Position numbers and translations under genes: made by a program. 46,198 bases of DNA from Thermoplasmata archaeon (GTDB lineage Archaea > Thermoplasmatota > Thermoplasmata > Thermoplasmatales > Thermoplasmataceae), in contig JAJZJZ010000007.1 in assembly GCA_021809755.1 (NCBI GenBank), forward strand, positions 1 to 46,198. The letters are read 5' to 3'. Below, piece after piece: positions 1 to 7,980 of this stretch; positions within the stretch are counted from its first letter, which is position 1; the number at the start of each line of letters is the position of its first letter. Under the pieces are notes generated by a model. The model was not told where the DNA came from. It did not search any database and worked only from the letters and a program-made list of their open reading frames with translations.

Positions 1-1
1 T

Positions 2-865
2 ATCCTGCAATCCCTGTCATATCAGGGAGTCTCAACAATACCATTTTCAGATCAATACACAACCAGTGACAACCCAACATGGTCTTCCAACCATGTGAAT
101 GTAACAAATTCTTCAGGGAGCACTACCTCATCAAATACATTATCTATGATATTAACCATTTCTTCAAATTCCGGTCCAGATATGGCTTTTATCCCCAATA
201 TAACTGAATCTGTAACCGTTACCGATTATGGTTATTATGTATGCGAAGGCTCTTACTACTATTACATCAGCGAGGGTAGCACAGTAAGCTTTAGCATGGT
301 AAATCAAAATGATAATGAATTGCAACTAAAGGACGGCTTCCTTGATAGCTTCTGGAAAAAGGGTGATAATGTAACTTCAACTGACTGGAATACAAGCATG
401 ACCGAATTAACAAATAAACTAGATTCCACTTCTAATCCTATCAACCATCTCTACTTAGGAACTGGTGCGATGGTTTCTAATGTAGATATTTATGGGAATT
501 CCAGTTTAAAAGCATCCTTCAACGGAGGCAATGGTGCAGCCGATCTCTCAATCGCGTTTGGAATCGGGTCGGTGGCATTTGGCATAGGATCAGCAATAGC
601 AACAGGCGGTTTAGATGCTCCTCTTGCATTTTTAGCAGTTGTTACTGGTTTTGCTTCTATAACCACAGGATTGCTTGCAATGGAAGCTACACCCATTTAT
701 GCAGTAACATCGGGCACATTTTTAACATCAGCTGTGTTTGGTGCAAATGGTCCAAGTGCTACTTTCACAGAATACGGTTCTTCTGCAGGTGAACAGCTTT
801 ACCTACCATCAGGTTCTTCTCCATTGGTCTACTCGCAGACTGGATTAATCAGTGTCAGTCAATGA
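2..865 (+). CDS. C-terminal part of a large surface/secreted protein (5' end outside window)
   Basis: The frame is open from the first bases of the window, so this is the 3' end of a longer gene; the GTG at 95 is only an internal codon. The visible ~287 residues are rich in Asn, Thr, Ser, Gly and Tyr with many N-x-S/T sequons, the composition of Thermoplasmatales cell-surface proteins. Around nt 530-700 there is a long Gly/Ala-rich hydrophobic stretch (two possible membrane-spanning segments with GxxxG-like spacing) between hydrophilic parts. After it the chain continues for about 50 polar residues with no second anchor, so the hydrophobic part is unlikely to be a simple C-terminal tail anchor. 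I do not recognise a family. No catalytic motif is visible. The next gene is 211 bp away on the same strand. Confidence 0.7.
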   Translation: MLQSLSYQGVSTIPFSDQYTTSDNPTWSSNHVNVTNSSGSTTSSNTLSMILTISSNSGPDMAFIPNITESVTVTDYGYYVCEGSYYYYISEGSTVSFSMVNQNDNELQLKDGFLDSFWKKGDNVTSTDWNTSMTELTNKLDSTSNPINHLYLGTGAMVSNVDIYGNSSLKASFNGGNGAADLSIAFGIGSVAFGIGSAIATGGLDAPLAFLAVVTGFASITTGLLAMEATPIYAVTSGTFLTSAVFGANGPSATFTEYGSSAGEQLYLPSGSSPLVYSQTGLISVSQ

Positions 866-1076
866 TAAAATAATTACAACATTATATTTTTAAATTTAAT
901 CAATTTTTTATACTTTTGAAATTTTGTTCCTGTATTGATACCATAAGCTAAAGCAGATATTTGATCGTATAAGTTTTGCAAAATTTATAACAATCCCAGT
1001 TACACATAAAAGAACTGAGTGAAACGTTCATAAGGATTGAGGGAAACCTTACTATGTCACAAAGCAATATTCCTCC

Positions 1077-2015
1077 ATGGCAGATAAGAGGAAAGAACTA
1101 CTTGCAAACAAGGTCAATGATTTCAAAATCAATGGAAAAACAACGCTTTCTGATTTTGTATCGCAATGTGTTTCATCGGGAGGTTTCACATCTTCGAAAA
1201 TTGCAGTTGCACATTCAATACTGGAAAAGATTGTAAAGGAAAAGAATACCACTTTCCTCTCATTTCCGGCAGATATAATATCAACGGGCACAAGAGGAGT
1301 CATAATCGATATGATCAAAAAGGGAATTGTTGATGTCATAATTACCACAACAGGAACCATAGATCATGACATAGCCAGATCGTTTTCTAACTACTTTTGC
1401 GGTTCATTCGAATACGATGACATAAAGCTAAAGGACATGGGTATAAACAGGCTTGGAAGTGTATTTGTTCCAGATGAAAGCTACGGTTCACTCATAGAGG
1501 AATTCATGATGAAGCAACTGGACATTCTGTACAAAGAAAAGAAGACATGGGCACCGTCTGAAATTCTTGCAAGGATAGGCAAGAATATGGATCATCAGGA
1601 TTCAATACTTTCCGCAGCTGCAGAGAAAGGTATACCAATATTCATCCCCGGAATTCCGGATGGTTCAGTAGGTTCACAATTCTGGTCATTCTATGAAACG
1701 CACAGGGATTTCAATCTTGATATCCTCATGGATCAACATCTCATTTCTGATATCGTATTCACTTCTGATAAGGCTGGAGCAATCATGATTGGCGGCGGCA
1801 TATCAAAACACCATACAATATGGTGGAACCAGTTCAGGGGTGGTCTCGACTATGCCATATACATAACTACCGCACAGGAATATGACGGGTCACTCTCTGG
1901 GGCAAAGCTTGAAGAAGCCATTTCATGGAAAAAGGTAAAACCAGACGCGGAATTTGTTAATGTTTATGGAGATGCAACAGTCCTGCTCCCCATAATTGTT
2001 GCAGATTTCCTTTAA
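1077..2015 (+). CDS. dys: Deoxyhypusine synthase
   Basis: Transfers the aminobutyl group of spermidine, with NAD, to a lysine of translation factor aIF5A, the first step of hypusine formation; cytosolic. The 312 residues are the usual archaeal length. Family motifs are intact: an N-terminal 'FPADIISTGTRG' NAD-site region, 'TTGTIDHD' near residue 100, and the catalytic 'GGGISKHH' with the enzyme-intermediate lysine at residue 244, followed by 'TAQEYDGSLSGA' and 'EAISW'. ATG 1077 is the only start in this frame: upstream stops lie at 1020 and 1038 and no other start codon follows them. Another ATG at 1054 is in a different frame. No convincing TATA box lies 25-30 nt before 1077, so there may be a short leader. 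Monocistronic; T5 run right after the stop. Identification is secure. Confidence 0.95.
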   Translation: MADKRKELLANKVNDFKINGKTTLSDFVSQCVSSGGFTSSKIAVAHSILEKIVKEKNTTFLSFPADIISTGTRGVIIDMIKKGIVDVIITTTGTIDHDIARSFSNYFCGSFEYDDIKLKDMGINRLGSVFVPDESYGSLIEEFMMKQLDILYKEKKTWAPSEILARIGKNMDHQDSILSAAAEKGIPIFIPGIPDGSVGSQFWSFYETHRDFNLDILMDQHLISDIVFTSDKAGAIMIGGGISKHHTIWWNQFRGGLDYAIYITTAQEYDGSLSGAKLEEAISWKKVKPDAEFVNVYGDATVLLPIIVADFL

Positions 2016-2162
2016 TTTTTATTCATTTATTTCCATTCGAGGAGACCAAAGTGTAGGGGTCTTGAAAAATTTGGACCGGAAAATATATGCATAACAAACA
2101 GAATAGTTCCATAGTTGCGGAAAGTTCTGATACTCAAATTGCTTCACCATCTAAAATAGAAA

Positions 2163-2465
2163 TTCTCTACGGAGAACAATAAATGTGTCAGGATCCACTA
2201 TAAAGACAACGTGACAAATAGAATAGCCACAGCAAGGATTCACAACAGGTTGCAGTAAAAGGGAATTACTGTTATACCCATACACTCACATAACACCAGA
2301 AGAAAATGCCCCGATTGCCAAGCAATAGACAAGAGGAATAGACCGGAATAATCCAGGTTAATATGTATTTCCGGTGGTCTTGAGGGAGAATTGGATTTCA
2401 TTGCTTCCCTCAACATCAAGAACAGGTGCTGTCAGATAGACTATTTTAGAGGGTGCTATTTTTGA
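2163..2465 (+). pseudogene. Decayed C-terminal part of TnpB (IS605-type OrfB)
   Basis: One frame through this gene-free stretch still reads as the C-terminal end of a TnpB protein. It has a 'KGITVI..HSHNT' segment, then 'KCPDCQAIDKRNRPE', then 'LICISGGLEGELDFIASLN' (TnpB consensus: a C-x2-C ... C-x2-C zinc ribbon, then an 'ADxxAAxNI'-like end). Two in-frame stops (TAA at 2256 and 2349) break it, and the fourth zinc-ribbon cysteine has become glycine (GGT at 2373). The catalytic N-terminal two thirds are absent or unrecognisable. It is therefore a dead fragment. It lies immediately upstream of the arsenic operon, so the insertion may once have moved or flanked that operon (inference). Confidence 0.75.
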
Positions 2466-2479
2466 TCTCAAGAACCACC
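2373..2479. repeat. Inverted repeat pair flanking the end of the TnpB relic
   Basis: The 12-mer ggtggtcttgag at 2373-2384 is matched in inverted orientation by ctcaagaaccacc at 2467-2479, with one bulged base. A second perfect 8-bp pair (ttgaggga/tccctcaa) nests inside it near 2380-2412. Together they could fold a long hairpin. The outer right arm starts just after the stop of the TnpB relic; a structured right end is expected for IS605-type elements, but part of the left arm overlaps the coding relic, so this may be fortuitous. Confidence 0.35.
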
Positions 2480-2515
2480 AGTTGAAAGCTAGGATTATGT
2501 AGCTGGGAGTGGTTT

Positions 2516-2546
2516 ACTACAATATTTTGTAGTTCATAATATATTA
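2516..2546 (+). promoter_or_regulatory. arsCB promoter with adjacent inverted repeat
   Basis: TATA box ataatatatta at 2536-2546, centred 28 nt before the arsC ATG, predicts a leaderless or nearly leaderless transcript. Directly 5' of it, where the BRE element would sit, is a perfect 7-bp inverted repeat with a 4-nt loop, actacaa-tatt-ttgtagt (2516-2533). A repeat in this position fits an operator for an arsenic-responsive regulator, but no ArsR gene is next to the operon, so the binder is unknown. Confidence 0.55.
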
Positions 2547-2568
2547 AGTCAAAGCGCATAAGGATCAT

Positions 2569-2970
2569 ATGGGAATGAAGGTTCTCTTTGTTTGCATTGA
2601 AAATGCTGGAAGGAGTAAAATGGCAGAGGCCTTTGCAAGATCCATGGGTCTGGATGCGTCTAGTGCAGGAACAGTACCTGCCAGTGAGGTAAATCCCATT
2701 GTAGCGAAGGCCATGAAGGAGGTCGGCATAGAGATTTCGCAGTCAAAGCCCAGATATCTTGATGCCAGGATGATCGATGAAGCAGATCGAATAATTCTCA
2801 TGGGTTGTTCTGTTGAAAGCGTCTGTCCTGCGGTACTTCTTGGAAAAATGAAAAAGAAGTCTGAGGACTGGAATCTGGAAGACCCTAAGGGCAAGCCAAT
2901 TGAAGATGTAAGGAAAATCAGGGATGAGATTCAGGCAAGAGTGAAAGTACTCAAGAACGATACCAAATAA
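2569..2970 (+). CDS. arsC: Arsenate reductase, low-molecular-weight phosphatase fold
   Basis: Reduces arsenate to arsenite, which the downstream ArsB exports. The 133 residues match the thioredoxin-coupled ArsC/LMW protein-tyrosine-phosphatase family. The P-loop C-x5-R is Cys9-IENAG-Arg15, followed by Ser16. The general-acid 'EDPKG' region contains Asp105. Two further cysteines, Cys80 and Cys86, sit where Staphylococcus-type ArsC has its disulfide-relay pair, which favours arsenate reductase over tyrosine phosphatase. ATG 2569 fits the TATA box; a second ATG at 2575 would lose only two residues. arsB follows after 48 bp on the same strand. Function is inferred from motifs plus the neighbouring ArsB. 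Confidence 0.88.
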   Translation: MGMKVLFVCIENAGRSKMAEAFARSMGLDASSAGTVPASEVNPIVAKAMKEVGIEISQSKPRYLDARMIDEADRIILMGCSVESVCPAVLLGKMKKKSEDWNLEDPKGKPIEDVRKIRDEIQARVKVLKNDTK

Positions 2971-3018
2971 TATGGTATAGCAATAAGGAATAGTCTTGCG
3001 AAAATTCGGTAATCTTAT

Positions 3019-4302
3019 ATGAATTATATTCAATTTTTTATCTCTCTTGCCATATTCCTGTTTACACTGTTCATGGTCATAGTGAAACCGAAGAACATCC
3101 CCATTGGCTATTCCGCCCTTCTTGGAGCACTTTTGGCACTGGTCTTTGGAATTTTAAGTTTCCATGGCATTGAGGTTGTATGGAATATTGTGTGGAATGC
3201 CACATTTACATTTGTTGCAATTATAATTTCATCCATAATATTTGACGAAGCAGGGGTCTTTGAATATGCGGCAATTAAGTTCGCAAGATTTGCAAACGGC
3301 AACGGGAAAAGGATGTTTGTATACCTCATACTTCTTGGAGCAATCATATCTGCCTTTTTTGCCAACGATGGAACCGCCCTTATTCTAACTCCCATAGTTG
3401 TTTCCCTGCTTGTTAGAACAAAGATAAGCGGAAAAGCAATGATCCCATTCATTATTGCCACAGGTTTTATTGCAGATTCTTCAAGCATTCCACTTGTGAT
3501 AAGCAATCTTGTGAATATAGTAACATCAAGTTATTTTCATATTTCATTTCTTTCATACGCAGAGGTCATGATTTTACCGGATCTCGTGAGCATAGGTGCA
3601 AGCGTTTTCTTTCTCTATATCTATTTTAGAAAGGAAATTCCTGACAGCTATGAAACTGATGATTTAAAAAATCCTGAAGATGCCATTAAAGATCCGCTGG
3701 TTTTCAAATTATTTATTCCCGTCATATTTCTTCTCATTGTTGGAAATTCCATTGGGGGCATTTATGATATACCAGTAGCATTCATTTCTGTTCCCTTGGT
3801 TGGGGCACTTGCAATAATTTCAAAGCTGAAGGGAAAAGTGGATGTAAAGAAGGCTGTTAAAGAAGCCCCTTGGCAGATTGTAATTTTTTCCCTAGGTATG
3901 TATATGGTTGTTTATGCCTTTGGGTCTAACGGCTTTACCTCAATAATGGTTTATCTTATTAACGCTACAGTTTTCTTACCTTATCCATTACATTTATTAC
4001 TTTCAGGCTACCTCTTCGCAGCCATAGCAGCCACAATGAATAATATGCCATCCACGCTTCTTGCCAGTCTTGCAATAGGGCAGATTCACAACGGGTTGAC
4101 TCTAGCATATGCAAGTGTCATCGCCAATGACATCGGACCAAAATTTACACCAATAGGTTCTCTGGCAACACTGTTATGGCTCTTTACCCTCCAAAGAAAG
4201 AGGGGAATAGAGATTAAGCCTCTTTACTATATGAAGACCGGCTTTATCATTGGTTTTCCAGTTTTGACAATAACACTCTTAAGTCTCCTATTGCCATTGT
4301 GA
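3019..4302 (+). CDS. arsB: Arsenite efflux permease ArsB
   Basis: Integral membrane pump that expels arsenite (possibly antimonite). The 427 residues with about 10-12 hydrophobic segments are the usual length of ArsB in the ion-transporter superfamily. Signature stretches are visible: 'FFANDGTALILTPIV' around residue 115, 'MNNMPSTLLASL' around residue 340, and 'DIGPKFTPIGSLATLLW' around residue 380, all very close to the bacterial ArsB pattern. A charged cytoplasmic loop around residues 205-230 divides the two halves. It is the second gene of the arsC-arsB operon, 48 bp after arsC. No ArsA ATPase is adjacent, so it probably works as a secondary, membrane-potential-driven exporter. Confidence 0.93.
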   Translation: MNYIQFFISLAIFLFTLFMVIVKPKNIPIGYSALLGALLALVFGILSFHGIEVVWNIVWNATFTFVAIIISSIIFDEAGVFEYAAIKFARFANGNGKRMFVYLILLGAIISAFFANDGTALILTPIVVSLLVRTKISGKAMIPFIIATGFIADSSSIPLVISNLVNIVTSSYFHISFLSYAEVMILPDLVSIGASVFFLYIYFRKEIPDSYETDDLKNPEDAIKDPLVFKLFIPVIFLLIVGNSIGGIYDIPVAFISVPLVGALAIISKLKGKVDVKKAVKEAPWQIVIFSLGMYMVVYAFGSNGFTSIMVYLINATVFLPYPLHLLLSGYLFAAIAATMNNMPSTLLASLAIGQIHNGLTLAYASVIANDIGPKFTPIGSLATLLWLFTLQRKRGIEIKPLYYMKTGFIIGFPVLTITLLSLLLPL

Positions 4303-4338
4303 GTAGAACAAAATCCTTGCAAGAGCAAAGATGGGAAA

Positions 4339-4704
4339 TTATCTGGATGCTATTGCATCGATTTCCACAAGCATATTTTCATTTACGAGATTTGTTATAA
4401 TTGTTGATCTTGCAGGCGGGTTCTTTGGAAAATACTCCGTGAAAAGCTGATTCATTTTTTGGAAATCACTTCTCTCTTTCAAATATACGCCAACCCGAAG
4501 AACATTTTCCAGAGACATATCCGCTTTTTTGAGGATTGAACTCAATTTTTCAAAAACCCTTCTGAATTGTTTCTCAAAGGAATTATCCTCTCCTTCAGCA
4601 GTTCCAACCTGTCCTGATATGTAGAGAACATTTCCGTCCATTACTGAATCAGAAAATATTCTATTTTTCAAATCATCCTTTAAATTTATTGTCTTCTTTG
4701 TCAT
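4339..4704 (-). CDS. ridA: RidA/YjgF family enamine/imine deaminase
   Basis: Small cytosolic trimeric protein that in other organisms hydrolyses reactive enamine/imine intermediates released by PLP enzymes. The 121 residues cover the whole family domain. Key positions are kept: the 'YISGQVG' strand near residue 28, the substrate-carboxylate-binding arginine in 'PPARSTI' (Arg99), and the glutamate in 'LVEIDAIA' (Glu114). The C-terminus ends right after this motif, as usual. The gene converges on arsB (36 bp between stops) and diverges from the HEXXH gene at 4795. A TATA-like ctttatgag (4725-4733, minus strand) lies 25 nt before the ATG. Confidence 0.88.
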   Translation of the reverse strand: MTKKTINLKDDLKNRIFSDSVMDGNVLYISGQVGTAEGEDNSFEKQFRRVFEKLSSILKKADMSLENVLRVGVYLKERSDFQKMNQLFTEYFPKNPPARSTIITNLVNENMLVEIDAIASR

Positions 4705-4734
4705 GGGTCATTATTATTCAGTTACTCATAAAGT

Positions 4735-4751
4735 ATGTTTCATTGAAACAT
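4735..4751. promoter_or_regulatory. 17-bp palindrome between two divergent promoters
   Basis: atgtttca-t-tgaaacat is a perfect 8+1+8 palindrome. It sits midway between the minus-strand TATA box of ridA (4725-4733) and the plus-strand TATA box of the 4795 gene (4756-4766), the ideal position for one dimeric regulator to control both genes. The regulator is unknown. Confidence 0.5.
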
Positions 4752-4794
4752 TTAATTTATAAAAAGGTTAATATTATGAAAGTCATTTCCGAGC

Positions 4795-5373
4795 ATGACT
4801 CATGGGAACATTCCTCCGGATGAACCAAGAGTTCTTTCTGAAGCAGCAAGAAAGAAAAAAGAGATAGAACTTTTGTATCTGGAAGAAAAAAACAAAGAAG
4901 CTTTCTCTCTCGATGATCAAATGGATATCGATGAGATCTTTGACGTGGTTAAGAGATCTGTAAAGGAAGTTTTCAAGCAGGAACGTTCAGGTCTTGGTTT
5001 GGCATTTTCAAACTTGCCGTGGAATGTCGGAGCCCTTTGGGAAATTTGGGGAAATTACATAGTAATGAATGAAGAAATAGTAGAGGTCATGAAGAAATTG
5101 ACAACATCCCATAAAGAATTTAATTCATTTGTCTATATGTTATTGACTCATGAATATATGCATTCACTTGGTTATATCGACGAAAACACAGCAAGACATA
5201 TGACATTACTGGTTGCCGTTTCCACATATGGCATGAAGCATCCTGCAGCAATTATTAGTATGGGTGATCTATGGAAGATATATCCACAGATCAGGGAACT
5301 TCAGGGCGGAAGGGGAGATAAAATAAGATTTATCAAGAAATTTGATTCCTCAGCAACCTCATACATAGCCTAA
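4795..5373 (+). CDS. Putative zinc metalloprotease-like protein (HEXXH), unknown family
   Basis: 192 residues with no signal peptide or membrane segment. The centre carries a clean zincin motif, His119-Glu-Tyr-Met-His123, continuing as 'SLGYIDE', so Gly126 and Asp129/Glu130 could supply a further zinc ligand; another His is at residue ~135. The N-terminal ~60 residues are charged and probably helical; a hydrophobic stretch 'GALWEIWGNYIVMNEE' precedes the motif, as in minigluzincin-type folds where a beta-hairpin leads into the HEXXH helix. That fold assignment is inference. TATA box tttataaaaag (4756-4766) is 34 nt before the ATG. The gene shares its promoter region with ridA and converges on the aldehyde dehydrogenase, overlapping it by 4 nt at the stops. 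Substrate unknown. Confidence 0.65.
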   Translation: MTHGNIPPDEPRVLSEAARKKKEIELLYLEEKNKEAFSLDDQMDIDEIFDVVKRSVKEVFKQERSGLGLAFSNLPWNVGALWEIWGNYIVMNEEIVEVMKKLTTSHKEFNSFVYMLLTHEYMHSLGYIDENTARHMTLLVAVSTYGMKHPAAIISMGDLWKIYPQIRELQGGRGDKIRFIKKFDSSATSYIA

Positions 5374-6854
5374 TCTGAGACGATCAATCCAAAGGAAAGA
5401 TCGACAAGCTCATTATTTTCATCACTTACGAAGAAGTGCCGTGACTCTGTGAATTCATAAATTCCTTCCCTTCCAAGTTCCCTTCCTATTCCACTGTTAC
5501 CAAATCCCCCTCTTGGTGCAGCCGCAGATATGAGGTGGTAATCGTTAATCCACACAGTTCCCGCGTTAATCATGTTTGCAACTTTAATTGCTTTTCTTGT
5601 GTCCTTAGACCACACACCGCATGCAAGACCATAATTGCTCTGGTTTGCAATCTCTACAGCTTCACTGATCTTATCAAATTCAAGAACTGAAAGCACAGGT
5701 CCAAACACCTCCTCACTGGCTATTTCCATCCCCGGACTTAAATTATCCATTATGGTTGGCCCGATATAGAAGCCTCCTTTGGGAACGCTTCCTTCTATTG
5801 TTTTTCTGTAGAATACCTTAGCTCCATCATCCTCTGCCCTGCGGATCATATTTCTAATCTTATCATATTGTTCTGCGGTTGTTATTGCTCCAATATCCGT
5901 ATTCATATCAAGAGGATCACCGCTTTTCATCCTCTCCGCATAGGATTCTAATACTCTCAGGAATTTCTCCTTTATTGAGGACTGAACCAGAAGTCTGCTT
6001 CCGCTTTCGCACAACTGACCAGAATGGAGAAATATACCAAATAGAACGCCCTTCGCAGCCCTTTCAAGATCGGCATCCTCAAGGACAATATTTGGAGATT
6101 TCCCTCCAAGTTCCATAACAATTTTCTTGATGGTTCCTGCGGCATTTCTGGTCACATTTCTTCCTGTTTCGGTGCTTCCCGTAAATGAAAGGCCCCTAAC
6201 CTTTTCACTCTTGGCAAGGGCCTTTCCAATAACTGATCCTTCACCTGTGACAATATTTAGAACTCCATCAGGCAGTCCGGCTCTCTTTAGATCCAGTGCA
6301 AGTTCAAATGTCGTTGCTGGGGTGTAATGACTTGGTTTGAGAACCATGGTATTGCCAGCAAGAAGTGCAGGGAATATTTTCCATACTGCCATGAGAAGTG
6401 GTACATTCCATGGAGTTATGGCACCAACTACTCCAATGGGTCTGTTCTGAACAATGCCATAACTCTGGGGATATTCCGGATGCTTAATCTTTCGGCTGCT
6501 CTTGAATTCGTTTGTAGTGGAAAAATACCGCATGTGTTCTAGGGCAATATTCGTATCCATAAACACACTTTGACGAAGTGTCCTTCCTGTATTCTCTGCC
6601 TCGATCCTTGCATAATCATCAAGCTTTTCCTCAAAGATGGAAACCATTTTGGCAAATATTTTCTTCCGTCCGGAAAGTGGAATATTCTCCCATTTTTCCC
6701 TGGCGTCATAGGCAATATCTATTGCTTCCTTTGTCTTCTCCTCACTGGCTTTAACGGCCTTTGCATAAATTGAACCGTCTATGGGTGAAATTACATCATA
6801 TTCAATACCGGCATTATCCATGTTTCCATTGATTAAATTTCCATATCTTTTCAT
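5370..6854 (-). CDS. NAD(P)-dependent aldehyde dehydrogenase
   Basis: Oxidises an aldehyde to the acid; third gene of the SCP2 / Fe-ADH / ALDH operon. I place the start at ATG 6854 (494 residues) because it follows the upstream stop by one base and has an 'aaggag' Shine-Dalgarno sequence 12 nt before it; an in-frame start at 6902 would add 16 residues inside the upstream gene. Catalytic residues are complete: Asn150 ('PWN'), Glu248 ('MELGGKSPN') and nucleophile Cys282 ('HSGQLCESG'); the nucleotide loop is 'FTGSTETG' (224-231). The substrate cannot be read. Options are glyceraldehyde (the non-phosphorylating Entner-Doudoroff pathway of Thermoplasmatales) or the product of the neighbouring alcohol dehydrogenase. 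The stop overlaps the convergent gene by 4 nt. Confidence 0.9.
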   Translation of the reverse strand: MKRYGNLINGNMDNAGIEYDVISPIDGSIYAKAVKASEEKTKEAIDIAYDAREKWENIPLSGRKKIFAKMVSIFEEKLDDYARIEAENTGRTLRQSVFMDTNIALEHMRYFSTTNEFKSSRKIKHPEYPQSYGIVQNRPIGVVGAITPWNVPLLMAVWKIFPALLAGNTMVLKPSHYTPATTFELALDLKRAGLPDGVLNIVTGEGSVIGKALAKSEKVRGLSFTGSTETGRNVTRNAAGTIKKIVMELGGKSPNIVLEDADLERAAKGVLFGIFLHSGQLCESGSRLLVQSSIKEKFLRVLESYAERMKSGDPLDMNTDIGAITTAEQYDKIRNMIRRAEDDGAKVFYRKTIEGSVPKGGFYIGPTIMDNLSPGMEIASEEVFGPVLSVLEFDKISEAVEIANQSNYGLACGVWSKDTRKAIKVANMINAGTVWINDYHLISAAAPRGGFGNSGIGRELGREGIYEFTESRHFFVSDENNELVDLSFGLIVSD

Positions 6855-6855
6855 C

Positions 6856-7980
6856 TCATTCAATCTCCTTGAAAAGCATCTCCAGTTCACTTCTTCCTGC
6901 ATCTCTTGGGTTCAACACCGTTCCTGTTGATTCAAGGGCAAGGCTTGCCATAGAATCCATCTTTTTTTCATATTCATTTTTAGGAATTTTCAGATCAGCA
7001 ATTGTCATTGGCATTGAAAGCTGTTTCAGGAAATTTTCAACTGTAAGATGCAGATATTTTTTTCTCAGGGACTTTGGAAACTTTTTATTTATGGCTGAAT
7101 ACTCTGATTTTGCTTGAGAATAATTGAAGCGGATAACATGCGGAAGGAATATGCCCACCGAAATTCCGTGTGGAATATTGAAATGGGCTCCAAGCGAATG
7201 TCCAAGGGAATGAGCAAGAGTTATCTGGGAGTTGGAGAAAGCTAGACCAGCCATTGAGGCACCTATGTGAACATTAGTGATCGCATCTACATTTTCATTG
7301 TCGGCTATTGCGTCCATGAGGTTTGAAGTGATAAGTTCAACAGCTTTATCGGCAAATATATCGGAGTATGGGTTTTTCCATGCACTGCTTCTTGCCTCTA
7401 TGGCATGCGTAAGGGCATCTATTGCTGTGCTTTTTCTAACCATTTCAGGAAGAGAACTTACCATAACCGGATCAAGTATTGCAAAATCCGCAATTATTTC
7501 AGGCGAGGCAAATTCATTCTTTCTGCCATGATCATCCTCACTAATCACCGCCGCCCAGGAGCATTCTGATCCTGTTCCACTGGTTGTTGGTATGAGGATT
7601 ATCCTGGCTTTCTTTCTAAGATCAAGATTTATGAGTGGAGTAATATCATGCATGTCAAGACCAGGTTTCTCATAGGTGACAAAGGCAGCTTTTGCGCAAT
7701 CCATGCAAGATCCGCCTCCAAGTCCCATAATGAGATCAGGTTTGAATTGATCTATTTTTCCCTTAATGGAAGAAACATATGATAATGTTGGTTCAACGGG
7801 GACATCATCTATTATGAGAACCTTTGCATCTTCAGGAAGTTCATGCCTGACTTTCTGCACCAGTCCAGCTCTCACAATGTTTCCATCAGTTAATATGGCA
7901 ATCCTTCTTTGAGGAATATCATTCAGATAAGAAATGGAATCTTCCCCGTATATTATTGACGGGCTTCTAAAAAACCACAT
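6856..7980 (-). CDS. Iron-containing (group III) alcohol dehydrogenase
   Basis: Interconverts an alcohol and an aldehyde with NAD(P). The 374 residues span the two-domain fold. The nucleotide-binding 'MGLGGGSCMDCAK' is at residues 85-97 and 'PTTSGTGSE' at 131-139. The metal ligands expected for the family are present: Asp188 and His192 in 'IDALTHAIE', His257 in 'LAHSLGHSLG' and His271 in 'NIPHG'. It starts directly after the stop of the SCP2-like gene with no free base, and ends 1 nt before the aldehyde dehydrogenase ATG, so the three are almost certainly co-transcribed and translationally coupled. With the aldehyde dehydrogenase it could carry out a two-step alcohol-to-acid oxidation; the physiological substrate is unknown. 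Confidence 0.92.
   Translation of the reverse strand: MWFFRSPSIIYGEDSISYLNDIPQRRIAILTDGNIVRAGLVQKVRHELPEDAKVLIIDDVPVEPTLSYVSSIKGKIDQFKPDLIMGLGGGSCMDCAKAAFVTYEKPGLDMHDITPLINLDLRKKARIILIPTTSGTGSECSWAAVISEDDHGRKNEFASPEIIADFAILDPVMVSSLPEMVRKSTAIDALTHAIEARSSAWKNPYSDIFADKAVELITSNLMDAIADNENVDAITNVHIGASMAGLAFSNSQITLAHSLGHSLGAHFNIPHGISVGIFLPHVIRFNYSQAKSEYSAINKKFPKSLRKKYLHLTVENFLKQLSMPMTIADLKIPKNEYEKKMDSMASLALESTGTVLNPRDAGRSELEMLFKEIE

Noticed and set aside
1054-1236. 60-residue frame starting with ATG 1054, before and overlapping the deoxyhypusine synthase start
   Set aside because: It runs in another frame across the conserved start of the synthase, shows no family features and is a shadow.
5879-6773. 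Several plus-strand frames of 66-79 codons opposite the aldehyde dehydrogenase
   Set aside because: They mirror the minus-strand gene, whose catalytic motifs are complete; composition is not protein-like.
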